DNA from: Gammaproteobacteria bacterium
GTDB lineage: Bacteria > Pseudomonadota > Gammaproteobacteria > Competibacterales > Competibacteraceae
NCBI GenBank assembly: GCA_024235095.1
Contig: JACKNC010000003.1
Location: 1 to 64,000, forward strand
DNA: 64,000 nucleotides
Direction: 5' to 3'
Part shown: positions 33,842 through 41,524 of the stretch, piece after piece
Position numbering within the stretch: the stretch's first letter is position 1
Layout of the letters: each line of letters begins with the position of its first letter
Notes under the pieces: generated by a model
Databases searched by the model: none
The model's input: only the letters and a program-made list of their open reading frames with translations
What the model was told of the DNA's origin: nothing
Program-made: the position numbers and the translations under genes

Positions 33842-35167
33842 TCATCGGGATTGGCACGCCAACGCATGGGCTTCGGTCATGGTGAAAAGACCTTGCGCAG
33901 CGAAGAAGGCATTGGGCCAGCGACTGTGATCCGCTTTGGAACGCCCCGTCCGGCTATGCAGCCGGTGTTGTCGGCGCAGCAACGCGCGGAGTCGCCGTCG
34001 GATGAAGCCGTCGAGGATGTGAAAGATCGGAGGGTAAGCGTGTTTAAAGTAGCTGTACCAACCTTTCAACACCGGGTTGAGATCCGCGATGATGCGCGTC
34101 AAGCTCTCCCCGCGGGTTCGTCCCGTTTTCGCCCGGATTTTGTCCTTGATGGCGTGGAGACTTTTCGCCCGCACCCGACGCTGACCGTTTTCAAAGCGAT
34201 AGCCCAAGAAGTCAAAGCCGTGTCCCGGTTGCCGACAGTCACCCCTCTGGGTTTTATCGGGGTGTAGGGTGAGGCCGTGTTCTTGAGTCCAGGTTTGCAC
34301 CGGGTCTAACGCGCGCCGCGCGTCTAACTCGTCGGCACACAGGATCACGAAGTCGTCCGCGTAGCGGGCGATCCGATACCCTTGTGCCTGCATCCGGCGA
34401 TCCAGCCCATGCAGGTAGAGATTCGCTAAGAGTGGGCTAAGCACCGCGCCTTGCGGGGTGCCTCGCGCGGGTGTCCACCGGGTCAGTCCTTCCAGGATGC
34501 CTTGACCCAGATAGGCGCTGATCAGATCCAACACCCGGCCATCACTGATGTGCCGGGCGACCTGAGTCATCAGCTCCGCGTGCGGGATCGTGTCAAAGTC
34601 GCTTTTCAGATCGGCATCGACCACCCAAGTGTAACCCGCCTTGATCCACGCATCGACCGTGCGGAGCGCGTCCTTGGCGCTGCGTCCCGGACGGAAGCCG
34701 TAGCTCACGTCCAGGAATTCCCACTCAAAGATTGGTTCCAGCACCCGTTTGAGCGCCCCTTGAACAATACGATCTTTGACGGTCGGGATACCCAGGGGGC
34801 GCTGTCCACCGCCGGCCTTGGGGATGTAGATCCGACGGACGTCTCCTGGACGGTAGTTTCCTGCTCTCAAGTCGGCCTCGATTTCACCCAAGTAGCGTTC
34901 CGCCTGTGCCGCAAAGCGTTCAATGCTCATGCCATCGACCCCGGCGGCGCCGTGGTTCCGCGCAACGGCGACCCATGACGCTTCCAGCGTCCGGCGATCA
35001 CACACCTTATCCCATAAACTGTACCATTGGCCTCCTGTCACCCCGTTAACCAGGGCATCCAACATCCGCTCCGTCCACACGCTCGGTTCCACCCAGCCCC
35101 ACGTCCGGGGATCACGGGTTTCTTGTGCTTGTTTAGCCCACTGGGGCACTGACGCACTCAACAGCAT
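33842..35167 (-). CDS. ltrA: group II intron reverse transcriptase/maturase (YADD, class C-like)
   Basis: A 441-residue intron protein. Motifs include VRRIYIPKAGGGQRPLGIPT, WVVDADLKSDFDTIPH, TPQGAVLSPLLANLYLHGLD and catalytic YADD (IARYADDFVIL), followed by a group II maturase segment (LNPVLKGWYSYFKHAYP). No HNH domain. ATG 35167 has GGAGG 5 nt upstream. It is clearly diverged from the neighbouring left-copy enzyme (YADD versus YIDD), so the two introns are not a recent tandem duplication. Confidence 0.94.
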   Translation of the reverse strand: MLLSASVPQWAKQAQETRDPRTWGWVEPSVWTERMLDALVNGVTGGQWYSLWDKVCDRRTLEASWVAVARNHGAAGVDGMSIERFAAQAERYLGEIEADLRAGNYRPGDVRRIYIPKAGGGQRPLGIPTVKDRIVQGALKRVLEPIFEWEFLDVSYGFRPGRSAKDALRTVDAWIKAGYTWVVDADLKSDFDTIPHAELMTQVARHISDGRVLDLISAYLGQGILEGLTRWTPARGTPQGAVLSPLLANLYLHGLDRRMQAQGYRIARYADDFVILCADELDARRALDPVQTWTQEHGLTLHPDKTQRGDCRQPGHGFDFLGYRFENGQRRVRAKSLHAIKDKIRAKTGRTRGESLTRIIADLNPVLKGWYSYFKHAYPPIFHILDGFIRRRLRALLRRQHRLHSRTGRSKADHSRWPNAFFAAQGLFTMTEAHALACQSR

Positions 35168-35705
35168 TTCGCCTCCGTCGTTCGTGAATGTCGTGGATCA
35201 ACCTTCCTACCCCCCTTTGCTCCGCCCCGCGTTACCGGAGCCTCTGACGGCGGATGGTTCCGGGCTTTAGGGTGCTGTTGGTGTTCTCCGTTGCCGCCTG
35301 GTTTCCCGGCGGTGCCACAATATCGCGCCCCATGGCCTGGCCCTTATCACACCGTCGCGCTCTTATGAGGGTTCTGACTCCTGCTCCCGGTCACCTCCGT
35401 GAGCAGGTCTCCCCGCTTACTGCGCTTGGCCTTCTGATCGTTCCGTCCTCAACCACACTCTGCGCCCGCCCGTCGTTTGCTTCGCCCATCTCAACGCGGT
35501 CGGTGATTTTCAGGCTTCGCCACGGGATAGCAGGCTCGCCGCCACAGAATGCCGAATCAGGTTCGTTCTCCTACGGACCAATCTTTCGCCGCCGGTGGCT
35601 CCCCACCTCGCCTCACAGCGACGCAGTGACCTTGGGCTACCGAGTCTTGGCTTCCTCGGACACGGACTTTCACCGTGCTGACTAAGCGCCCTCACGGGCG
35701 CACTA

Positions 35706-35725
35706 CCCCGCAGTTTGCTGCGGGG
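35706..35725 (-). terminator. terminator-like stem used as group II intron target
   Basis: CCCCGCAG (35706-35713) pairs perfectly with CTGCGGGG (35718-35725) around a 4-nt loop. On the - strand the stem is followed by TA and then the intron 5' end GTGCG. Its natural downstream T-run was displaced by the intron. Confidence 0.75.
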
Positions 35726-35792
35726 TCGTTTATTCATTGACCGCATCTAACCCCTTGATCCTAGCGATTGATGCTCATCACATTGGCCCGAT

Positions 35793-36318
35793 CTACAGCC
35801 TGGCAACAAGCGTTTGAATGTCTGGCGGAAGGCAATCAAATGTGGGTCAGAAACGCGCCGGTGTTGCAGCAATTCCCGGCCTCTCGCCTTGTATCTGATT
35901 TAAAGGGATTTTTTATTTCAACCCAAGGTGCGTTCCTGAACGTGTTCTTTTTAAAAATCAATTTGTTGAAAGAAAGAGACCGGGAACTGCTGCCGGTGTT
36001 GTTGCTGTCGGTGGCCGCACCCCACTTCGGTCACAACAACCAACTCAACCGCTGGGCAGAATATGATACCGGCGCCGCCAGTGAAAATCTCTGTCTTCAA
36101 GCGACTGCTTTAGGTTTGGTAGCGCATCAGATGGGTGGGTTCGATTCTGATAAGGCCAAGGCAACATTCAATATTCCCGCCGACCATACTTGTATGGCGA
36201 TGATTGCTGTAGGTCATCCCGGGTCCATTGATGTGCTGCCAGGTACGCTGCGGGAAAAGGAGCAAGCGCCCCGGGAGCGCAAGCCATTGGCGCAAATTGT
36301 GTCCGAGGGCGCTTGGGC
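35793..36318 (+). pseudogene. nitroreductase C-terminal half with in-frame MITE
   Basis: The + strand encodes the rest of the nitroreductase begun at 31492: TAWQQAFECLAEGNQMWV, then SVAAPHFGHNNQLNRWAEYD, LCLQATALGLVAHQMGGFD and DVLPGTLREKEQAPRERKPL. A 126-bp element plus 9-bp target duplication adds 45 codons in frame after NAPVL. Near the end, after EGAWA, the frame runs into a second inverted-repeat element and gains the tail HHLSVDLKPEF. An open frame starts at ATG 35771, so a truncated product could be made but lacks the N-terminal FMN site. Confidence 0.82.
35867..35992. mobile_element. 126-bp MITE inserted in frame in nitroreductase
   Basis: Terminal inverted repeats CAGCAATTCCCGG (35867-35879) and CCGGGAACTGCTG (35980-35992), 12 of 13 matching. 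They are flanked by a 9-bp direct repeat CCGGTGTTG (35858-35866 and 35993-36001). Removing the element and one repeat copy restores the expected nitroreductase sequence NAPVLLLSV. The interior has no stop codon in the host frame. Confidence 0.85.
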
Positions 36319-36451
36319 TCACCACCTATCCGTTGATCTCAAACCAGAGTTTTAGAGTATTTGGGTCGCTTTCATACAACGGCAACTCAAGCAGTGAATA
36401 CCGCTTTCTGACCAGTGAACTTGGCGTCTTTATGAACTGATAGGTGGTGAG
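36318..36451. mobile_element. 134-bp inverted-repeat element (second MITE candidate)
   Basis: CTCACCACCTATCCGTTGAT (36318-36337) is matched in inverted orientation at 36432-36451 with two mismatches. The left end coincides with the point where nitroreductase homology stops. No ORF of its own and no clear target duplication is visible. Confidence 0.65.
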
Positions 36452-36488
36452 GAGCCGACCCGTCACCGCTTGTTCGTTTTGAGCGAGT

Positions 36489-36505
36489 GAGATACGATGT
36501 ATCTC
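36489..36505. promoter_or_regulatory. operator-like palindrome upstream of relB-type antitoxin
   Basis: GAGATAC-GAT-GTATCTC is a perfect 7-3-7 inverted repeat 22 bp before the antitoxin start. Ribbon-helix-helix antitoxins normally repress their own operon by binding such palindromes. Confidence 0.6.
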
Positions 36506-36527
36506 GTTTCCAAACCCGGAGGATGAC

Positions 36528-36806
36528 ATGACAGCGAGCACCATGGTTCACGTTCGCGTGGACCCTCACCTCAAAGCGCAGGCGGCTGAAACCCTGGCGG
36601 CCATGGGCTTGTCCGTGTCCGACGCCGTGCGGGTTTTCCTCACGCAGGTCGTGGCGGAACAACAATTACCGTTCACACTCAAGGCGCCAAACGCCCAAAC
36701 CCGGGCCGCGATGGCGGAAGCCGACACGATCGCCCGCACCCGTCAGGCACGCTTTGTGACGGCCAAAGCCCTGTTCGATGACCTCGAAAAGAACTGCGGC
36801 GAGTAA
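36528..36806 (+). CDS. RelB/DinJ-family antitoxin
   Basis: A 92-residue antitoxin with an N-terminal ribbon-helix-helix (MVHVRVDPHLKAQAAETLAA, then MGLSVSDAVRVFLTQVV) typical of RelB/DinJ proteins, and a C-terminal toxin-binding region. GGAGG lies 6 nt before the ATG. It overlaps the toxin start by 29 bp and has its own palindromic operator, making a compact operon next to the rearranged zone. Confidence 0.92.
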   Translation: MTASTMVHVRVDPHLKAQAAETLAAMGLSVSDAVRVFLTQVVAEQQLPFTLKAPNAQTRAAMAEADTIARTRQARFVTAKALFDDLEKNCGE

Positions 36807-37107
36807 ACGTGCCACGCTGCCTCGGGCCACGGATTACACCAAAGCGTTTCTCAAGGATTGGGAGCGCTTGGGGCGATCCGGCCGGTATGACCTCCATCGG
36901 CTCAAGGAAGCCATGCTCTTGCTGATTGCTAACGAGGCTCCGCTGGGACCGGAATGGCGGGATCATCCCTTGATAGGGGACTGGGAAGGGCATCGCGAAT
37001 GTCACATCGGTGGCGATTTTTTACTCCTGTACAAGCTGAATGACCCTACGAAGCCGGGTTTACTGGTGTTTGTCCGCGCCGGTACGCATGCCGATCTGTT
37101 TGAGTAG
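36778..37107 (+). CDS. YafQ-family mRNA interferase toxin
   Basis: A 109-residue RelE-superfamily toxin. The YafQ pattern is visible: DYTKAFLKDWERL near the N-terminus, DHPLIGDWEGHRECHIGGDF with catalytic-region histidines and Asp, LLLYKL and the terminal RAGTHADLF (His and Phe of the active site). It probably cleaves mRNA on the ribosome and is neutralised by the upstream RelB-type antitoxin. Confidence 0.92.
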   Translation: MTSKRTAASKRATLPRATDYTKAFLKDWERLGRSGRYDLHRLKEAMLLLIANEAPLGPEWRDHPLIGDWEGHRECHIGGDFLLLYKLNDPTKPGLLVFVRAGTHADLFE

Positions 37108-37159
37108 CGACATCTGATCGTTTATCGGAGAGGCGTTTTTTCTTTTTAATCTTTACTGT

Positions 37160-37381
37160 TTATGATGACCTTGGCCTTCGGGGAAATTGCGATGCCTGGC
37201 ACCGTTCCCGGTAGGCTTTCTGCTGACAGGCACGGGAGCAATACATCCGAGTGCGGCGTGGGGCGCTGACCCGTTGACCGCATTGCGCGCACGCGATGGT
37301 TGCGGGTGGCTGTGCTTCGGTGGCATAGCGGGTGTATCTTTCAGATTGCACTTGTTCTCGGCGCGCTGCACAGGTCTGCAT
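37160..37381 (-). CDS. small zinc-finger-like protein
   Basis: A 73-residue basic protein with a four-cysteine motif: Cys-x2-Cys in ACAQCGQ and Cys-x3-Cys in MYCSRACQQKAYRER. The CSRACQQKAYR signature is seen in many small bacterial zinc-ribbon-like proteins. The first 25 residues are low in recognisable features and the start is uncertain. Function unknown. Confidence 0.45.
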   Translation of the reverse strand: MQTCAARREQVQSERYTRYATEAQPPATIACAQCGQRVSAPRRTRMYCSRACQQKAYRERCQASQFPRRPRSS

Positions 37382-37823
37382 CCGCCCATCGTGCGTGATG
37401 AAGGCGGGATCCGCACCCGCAGGCCACCATTCGGAATTTCGTGCGCTTCTGGGTGCGCCGGGCGCGACCCTCGACTTGCGGTGTGGAGTGCGTAGCGGTT
37501 GTCGATCAAGGAAGGCTTCTTCTGTCCTGGGGGTCCGTGTGATGTTAATTGGATTACTAAAAGCCGCAAAATTCCTGATTTGGCGTATTATCAGGAGTGA
37601 ATGGACGTGTTCTATTTCGTAATAAATAACATTATTACGTGTTATGTTTTGTTTTTGTGATTATAAAAATGATGATATAAAAACCGAACCTGGGTACCCG
37701 TATCTACTCCGGATAAACCGCTTCCCTGAAGGAAAAGGTAGTGTTCCAGACATGGTTTTTATACTAAAATCCCGAATTCATATCGATTAATAAACAGGCC
37801 AATCACGATGTCATGCATTTTAT
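37382..37823. other. gene-free, AT-rich spacer left of IS6-family element
   Basis: No supported gene. The stretch becomes AT-rich after about 37550 and contains a perfect 8-bp palindrome CGTAATAA/TTATTACG (37618-37639). It abuts the left end of the IS6-family element with no target duplication. Confidence 0.5.
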
Positions 37824-38630
37824 GGTTCTGTTGCGTTAATTTTTTTCGAGCACGATTGGGTAACCCTTGCAGGTTATTAGGCAGCCAGTGAATAAAATTG
37901 TCCTGCGGCGGAGAGATTCGTCCCTTCGGCCATGATCATTTGGCCCTTCTTGATCATGTGCAGGAGTTCGATGCCCCGCAGGGTGGTCCGAGCAGAATGA
38001 AAGCCTTTGAACCCCAGCATGGGGCGGACGATCCGTTTAACGGCGCGATGATCTTGTTCCACTAAATTATTTAAGTACTTGTTTTGGCGAATCTCAATGG
38101 CGGCGCCCGTCTCCTCCTGGAGTGCATCCAGGGCAGCGGTGTTAGCGCCACTCTTATCGATCGTGACTTTGTCCGGAAGACCGTGCTGCCGTATCGCCTT
38201 TTTGAGAAAGCGCAGGGCGGCTTTCTTATCGCGATGCGCCGTGAACAGGAAGTCGATCGTCTGGCCGTCTCGATCAACCGCGCGGTAGAGGTACTTCCAC
38301 TGGCCTTTGACCTTAATGTAGGTCTCATCCATCCGCCAACTTGTGCCCACCGGGCGCTTTTGTCCTTTGCGGAAAGCCGCTTCCAACTGCGGCGTAAACT
38401 TCTGGACCCAGCGGTAGACGCTGGAATGATCCACGTCGACACCCCGCTCCGCCAGCATCTCTTCCAGGTTCCGATAGCTCAACGGATAGGCGAGGTACCA
38501 ACGGACACTCGTTAGGATGATGTCTCGTTCAAAGCGGTGGCCTCTAAAATCGATCATGCGGGTTCTCAAGTCAGGACAGGGGCCGTGTAGCTTACCGAAA
38601 TCCGACCCTATCAGCTAACGCAACAGAACC
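37824..38630 (-). mobile_element. IS6-family insertion sequence
   Basis: An 807-bp element with perfect 15-bp terminal repeats GGTTCTGTTGCGTTA (37824-37838) and its complement (38616-38630). Flanking 8-bp sequences differ (CATTTTAT left, GCGGTATT right), so no target duplication. This is expected if the copy made an adjacent deletion or recombined. Its right end truncates an IS1595-family transposase. Confidence 0.92.
37877..38557 (-). CDS. IS6-family DDE transposase
   Basis: A 226-residue transposase like IS26 relatives. Catalytic residues appear in WRMDETYIKVKGQWKYLYRA, TIDKSGANTAAL and NLVEQDHRAVKRIVRPMLGF. ATG 38557 (MIDFRGHRFERDIIL) is preferred; the frame extends to a TTG at 38569. Intact. 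Confidence 0.93.
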   Translation of the reverse strand: MIDFRGHRFERDIILTSVRWYLAYPLSYRNLEEMLAERGVDVDHSSVYRWVQKFTPQLEAAFRKGQKRPVGTSWRMDETYIKVKGQWKYLYRAVDRDGQTIDFLFTAHRDKKAALRFLKKAIRQHGLPDKVTIDKSGANTAALDALQEETGAAIEIRQNKYLNNLVEQDHRAVKRIVRPMLGFKGFHSARTTLRGIELLHMIKKGQMIMAEGTNLSAAGQFYSLAA

Positions 38631-39398
38631 GCGGTATTAACATGAATCTCATGGAAGCCATCGCCATCGTCGTCGCGGGCGTATTCACCCCGGCTGTGAC
38701 ACACCGTATGATGATCAAAGCCCCAATCCTTCAATGGGTTATAGATTGCATATTCATCGGTATACACCCGGGTTCCCGGGGCGATGAAAGTCTGAAGGAG
38801 CGGTTGGATGGTCGCTTGCTGGACATTATCCAGCATCCGGACGACCACCGCGCCGCCGCGCTCAATCATGCCGAGAATCGGCGGCTTTTCCTGCTCCAGG
38901 GTGCCTCGACCCCGTGCCCCCTTCAGCCGGCGACGCCGCCCGCGGCGGCCTTTTTTTTCACCGCGTCCGGATGCCCTTTATGCCCGGCCACCATATAGAC
39001 CTCGTCGCATTCCACTTCCCCCGCCAAGGTGGGTTCGGGTTGGCGGGCGACGATACCTTGGCGCAGTTGCTCGGTCATCCGCTGCACGTCTCCGGATTCA
39101 ACGCCAACTCTTGGGCAATCTGGGCATTAGACAAGTTCAAGCCCATAAAATATAAACATAATATCCAAATTCGTAACGGCGGGTGGTGGCCGGCCAACAC
39201 CGTCCCGGTTAGATCGTCAAAAGAGCGATGGCACCCGGCACACCGATATTTCTGTCGCGCCGGTTGGGTCGTGTCGTGACCCTGCTTCGTCACGTTCGCC
39301 GCCCCACAATGGGGGCAGCGAACCCCATCGGGCCAGCGCAGTTGGCGGACCGTTTCGTAACACCGGACATCATCCAGTAGATTCTGAAGGTTGATCAT
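38631..39398 (-). pseudogene. broken IS1595-family (ISXO2-like) transposase
   Basis: The N-terminal zinc ribbon (RCPHCGAANVTKQG, YRCAGCHRSF) is open from 39398 to 39075. The frame then shifts (MTEQLRQGIVARQPEPTLAG and ECDEVYMVAGHKGHPDAV continue in another frame). It shifts again near an A8 tract at about 38952, and ends in VYTDEYAIYN and SRGEYARDDDGDGFHEIHVN. The C-terminus is cut at 38630 by the IS6-family element, and no continuation is seen on its other side, so a deletion accompanied that insertion. Confidence 0.85.
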
Positions 39399-40023
39399 CG
39401 GCGGGAGACCTGGAGCGCGGCAGTTTAAAACCCCTTCAGTGTAGTTCCTGTCCCTTGGCAGGGCGAGCCATCTTCAACAGCCTGGAATCCATATTGAGCC
39501 TAAAGTTAATAGTATTATATTTATACAAAGATACAAGACTATGAAAAAAAAGAAATAACTCACTTTATGTTGCATATTTCGGAATAGGTCTATTGATAAT
39601 CTCGAAAAATCCGGTGAAAGAGTTAAGCCGGAGCGGGCACCCAGAAGGCGTTGAATAAATACCCCTGCTCCTGGAAAGACTGACAATTGTTCACAATGAA
39701 CATTGTGAATTAACAACTTTAGTTGATTTCAGCATATCTTTTTGAATTCGTTAATTAAGAGACAAAAATGCCACTTGGTTTTTAACAAAAAAAATTGTAA
39801 TTAACTCTTTTCTCAGGTACCCACTTAAAAAATAATGCCTTAAATTCAATTTCTTGATTAAAAATTTTTTATTGGCTCGAAGCTTGCTAAAGATGGCGTG
39901 AGAAGCTTTGGCGCACACCTGTGCATTTTTGTGAACCGGTGACCCATGCGATCAGATCTCTCGTTTGAAAAGCCGAACATCGGCTTAACACTATTAAGCA
40001 TGACTTAAAGAGAGGAAGTAGCT
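39399..40023. other. AT-rich intergenic region upstream of solute-binding protein
   Basis: No supported gene. Composition is strongly AT-rich from about 39490. It contains a perfect palindrome TTCACAATG-AA-CATTGTGAA (39690-39709), a possible operator. AGAGGAAG, just before the GTG start of the next gene, is its ribosome site. The left part (to about 39460) is probably the end of the IS1595-family remnant. Confidence 0.55.
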
Positions 40024-41301
40024 GTGTCTATATTCAATCAATGGCTAAAAAACTTAAAAAATAACCGGTTGGCGACGGTACGGTCATCTTTGCTGCTTAT
40101 TGCCAGTTTAACAGCGGCGAGTACCGTTCCAGCCTTGGCAGAGGAAACTGGAGTGACCGGTGCCGCCATACAACTTGGTGGGGTGATGGATTTGAAGGGC
40201 GACTCCAAAGGACTCGGCTTAGGCATGAAAGTGGGTATCGAAGCCGCGCTCAAGAGAGAGAAAGTCCAAGGCCGTGCGATTGAATTTACTGCACTCAACG
40301 ATTTTTATACTTCCACAGAGACGATCAAGGCTACCAACCAGCTCATTGATCAGGGAATATTCCTCATGTTGGGCAGCGTGGGCACTCCTACGGCGAAAGT
40401 TGCGCTTCCCCTTCTAGCCGAGCACAAAGTGCCTGCCGTTGGATTTTTCACCGGCGCCGATCTCTTGCGGCCCGGAGTTGGCGATATTGTTAACTTTCGT
40501 GCCAGCTACATTCAGGAAATCGCCTACGCGATTCAGACGGCCCTTTCCGCAGGCGTGAAGCCCCAAGAGATTTGCGCCTTTGTCCAAAACGATGCCTATG
40601 GTATGGCCGGCGTGTTGGGCATTAAGGCAGCGCTCGCGAAACAACCCGACATGGCCGGAGTCATCAGCAAACTCGATCACATTCTTGCCATGAAAGGGGA
40701 GGAGCCCGCTCGTAATGGGATTGGGCCGGTGGGTGTTTACTTGCGTAATGCGACCAGTGTGAGAGAGGGTTATCTGTCACTAAAACAGTGGGAACAGACG
40801 GCGGGTACAAATTGTAAATTTGTAGTGACGGTAGGTACTTATGCTTCGATTGCTTCTTTTATCGGTTATTCGCGTTATAAAGGTGACAATTGGATTTTTA
40901 GCGCAGTCTCTTTTACCGGTGCCGACAACTTATTATCAGCCGTGAAGGATTACAAAGTAACCGATAAGATCATTCTGACGAACGTCGTGCCTGGCTTGGA
41001 TTCATCCCTGCCCATTGTGGAAGAAGCCCGTAAAGCTCTTGGGGATCAATTGAGTTATGTATCATTGGAAGGATTCATCGTTGGCAAGATGTTTTTAGCC
41101 ATCGCGCGCGATATCAACGGCGATATCACCCGCGAGAATTTCCTTAAAGCGGCGCGCGGCCGGACCTTCGATTTAGACGGTTTGAAGCTGGATTTCACTA
41201 ACAATAACCAGGGCTCCGATTTCGTGCAACTCGCCTATCTCGACGGTGGAGAATTCAAGAGCACCACGCCCCAACAACTGGCTAAGATATTTCAACAGTA
41301 A
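40024..41301 (+). CDS. periplasmic solute-binding protein (Peripla_BP_6/LivK-type)
   Basis: A 425-residue exported binding protein of the branched-chain amino acid/amide type I fold. The signal peptide includes SSLLLIASLTAASTVPALAE. Core segments are AIQLGGVMDLKGDSKGLG, GSVGTPTAKVALPLLAEHKV, NFRASYIQEIAYAIQTALSA and FTNNNQGSDFVQLAYLDG. It starts at GTG 40024 with AGAGGAAG upstream. It is closely related along its whole length to the binding protein at 50789-52069 inside the chemosensory operon. No ABC permease or ATPase gene is nearby, so a sensory or orphan role is possible. Ligand unknown. Confidence 0.9.
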   Translation: MSIFNQWLKNLKNNRLATVRSSLLLIASLTAASTVPALAEETGVTGAAIQLGGVMDLKGDSKGLGLGMKVGIEAALKREKVQGRAIEFTALNDFYTSTETIKATNQLIDQGIFLMLGSVGTPTAKVALPLLAEHKVPAVGFFTGADLLRPGVGDIVNFRASYIQEIAYAIQTALSAGVKPQEICAFVQNDAYGMAGVLGIKAALAKQPDMAGVISKLDHILAMKGEEPARNGIGPVGVYLRNATSVREGYLSLKQWEQTAGTNCKFVVTVGTYASIASFIGYSRYKGDNWIFSAVSFTGADNLLSAVKDYKVTDKIILTNVVPGLDSSLPIVEEARKALGDQLSYVSLEGFIVGKMFLAIARDINGDITRENFLKAARGRTFDLDGLKLDFTNNNQGSDFVQLAYLDGGEFKSTTPQQLAKIFQQ

Positions 41302-41504
41302 GGCTGCAATGGAGCCTCGATCGCCGGCCAGCCAAGCCATAAGGGGTTGGACTCGCGAACTGCAAGGGTTGGGGGCAGAAAGCGCCTAAGTGCATGCCGC
41401 TCGGGCGCAACGCAACCCCATCTTGAAATTCTGGCGCCGACCTCGTTTCAGGAAGAGCAGGATTCACCAAGGACTCCGAATTATTAGTGGGGTTCGTCAA
41501 AATT

Positions 41505-41524
41505 GCCTGCAAGCAGGCTCCTAC
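41505..41524. repeat. REP-like element at end of oxygenase gene
   Basis: GCCTGC-AA-GCAGGC followed by TCCTAC, the layout of GTAGGAGCCTGC-type REP sequences known from Pseudomonas. It overlaps the stop codon of the - strand oxygenase gene (41521-41523) by three bases and lies in its immediate 3' region. Confidence 0.6.

Larger units (their letters stand above)
33788..35703 (-). mobile_element. class C-like group II intron (right copy)
   Basis: Read on the - strand. The 5' end is GTGCGCCC at 35703, the group II GUGYG consensus, two bases after a perfect terminator-like stem (35706-35725). Class C introns characteristically insert just downstream of intrinsic terminator stems. The reverse transcriptase is at 35167-33842 and a canonical domain V at 33824-33792. 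Only about 8 nt after domain V (GGAGGGAG) the left intron begins. Domain VI and the 3' end are therefore either truncated or displaced to beyond 31813. Confidence 0.85.

Noticed and set aside
33036..34267. several + strand ORFs across the group II introns
   Set aside because: They lie opposite the reverse transcriptases and structured intron RNA and have no homology.
37400..37430. possible tRNA T-arm on the - strand (GGCGGGATCCGCACCCGC)
   Set aside because: The TTCGA loop is absent and no cloverleaf could be built.
39474..39716. 80-codon - strand ORF in the AT-rich spacer
   Set aside because: No domain, no clear ribosome site and hydrophobic low-complexity ending; probably chance.
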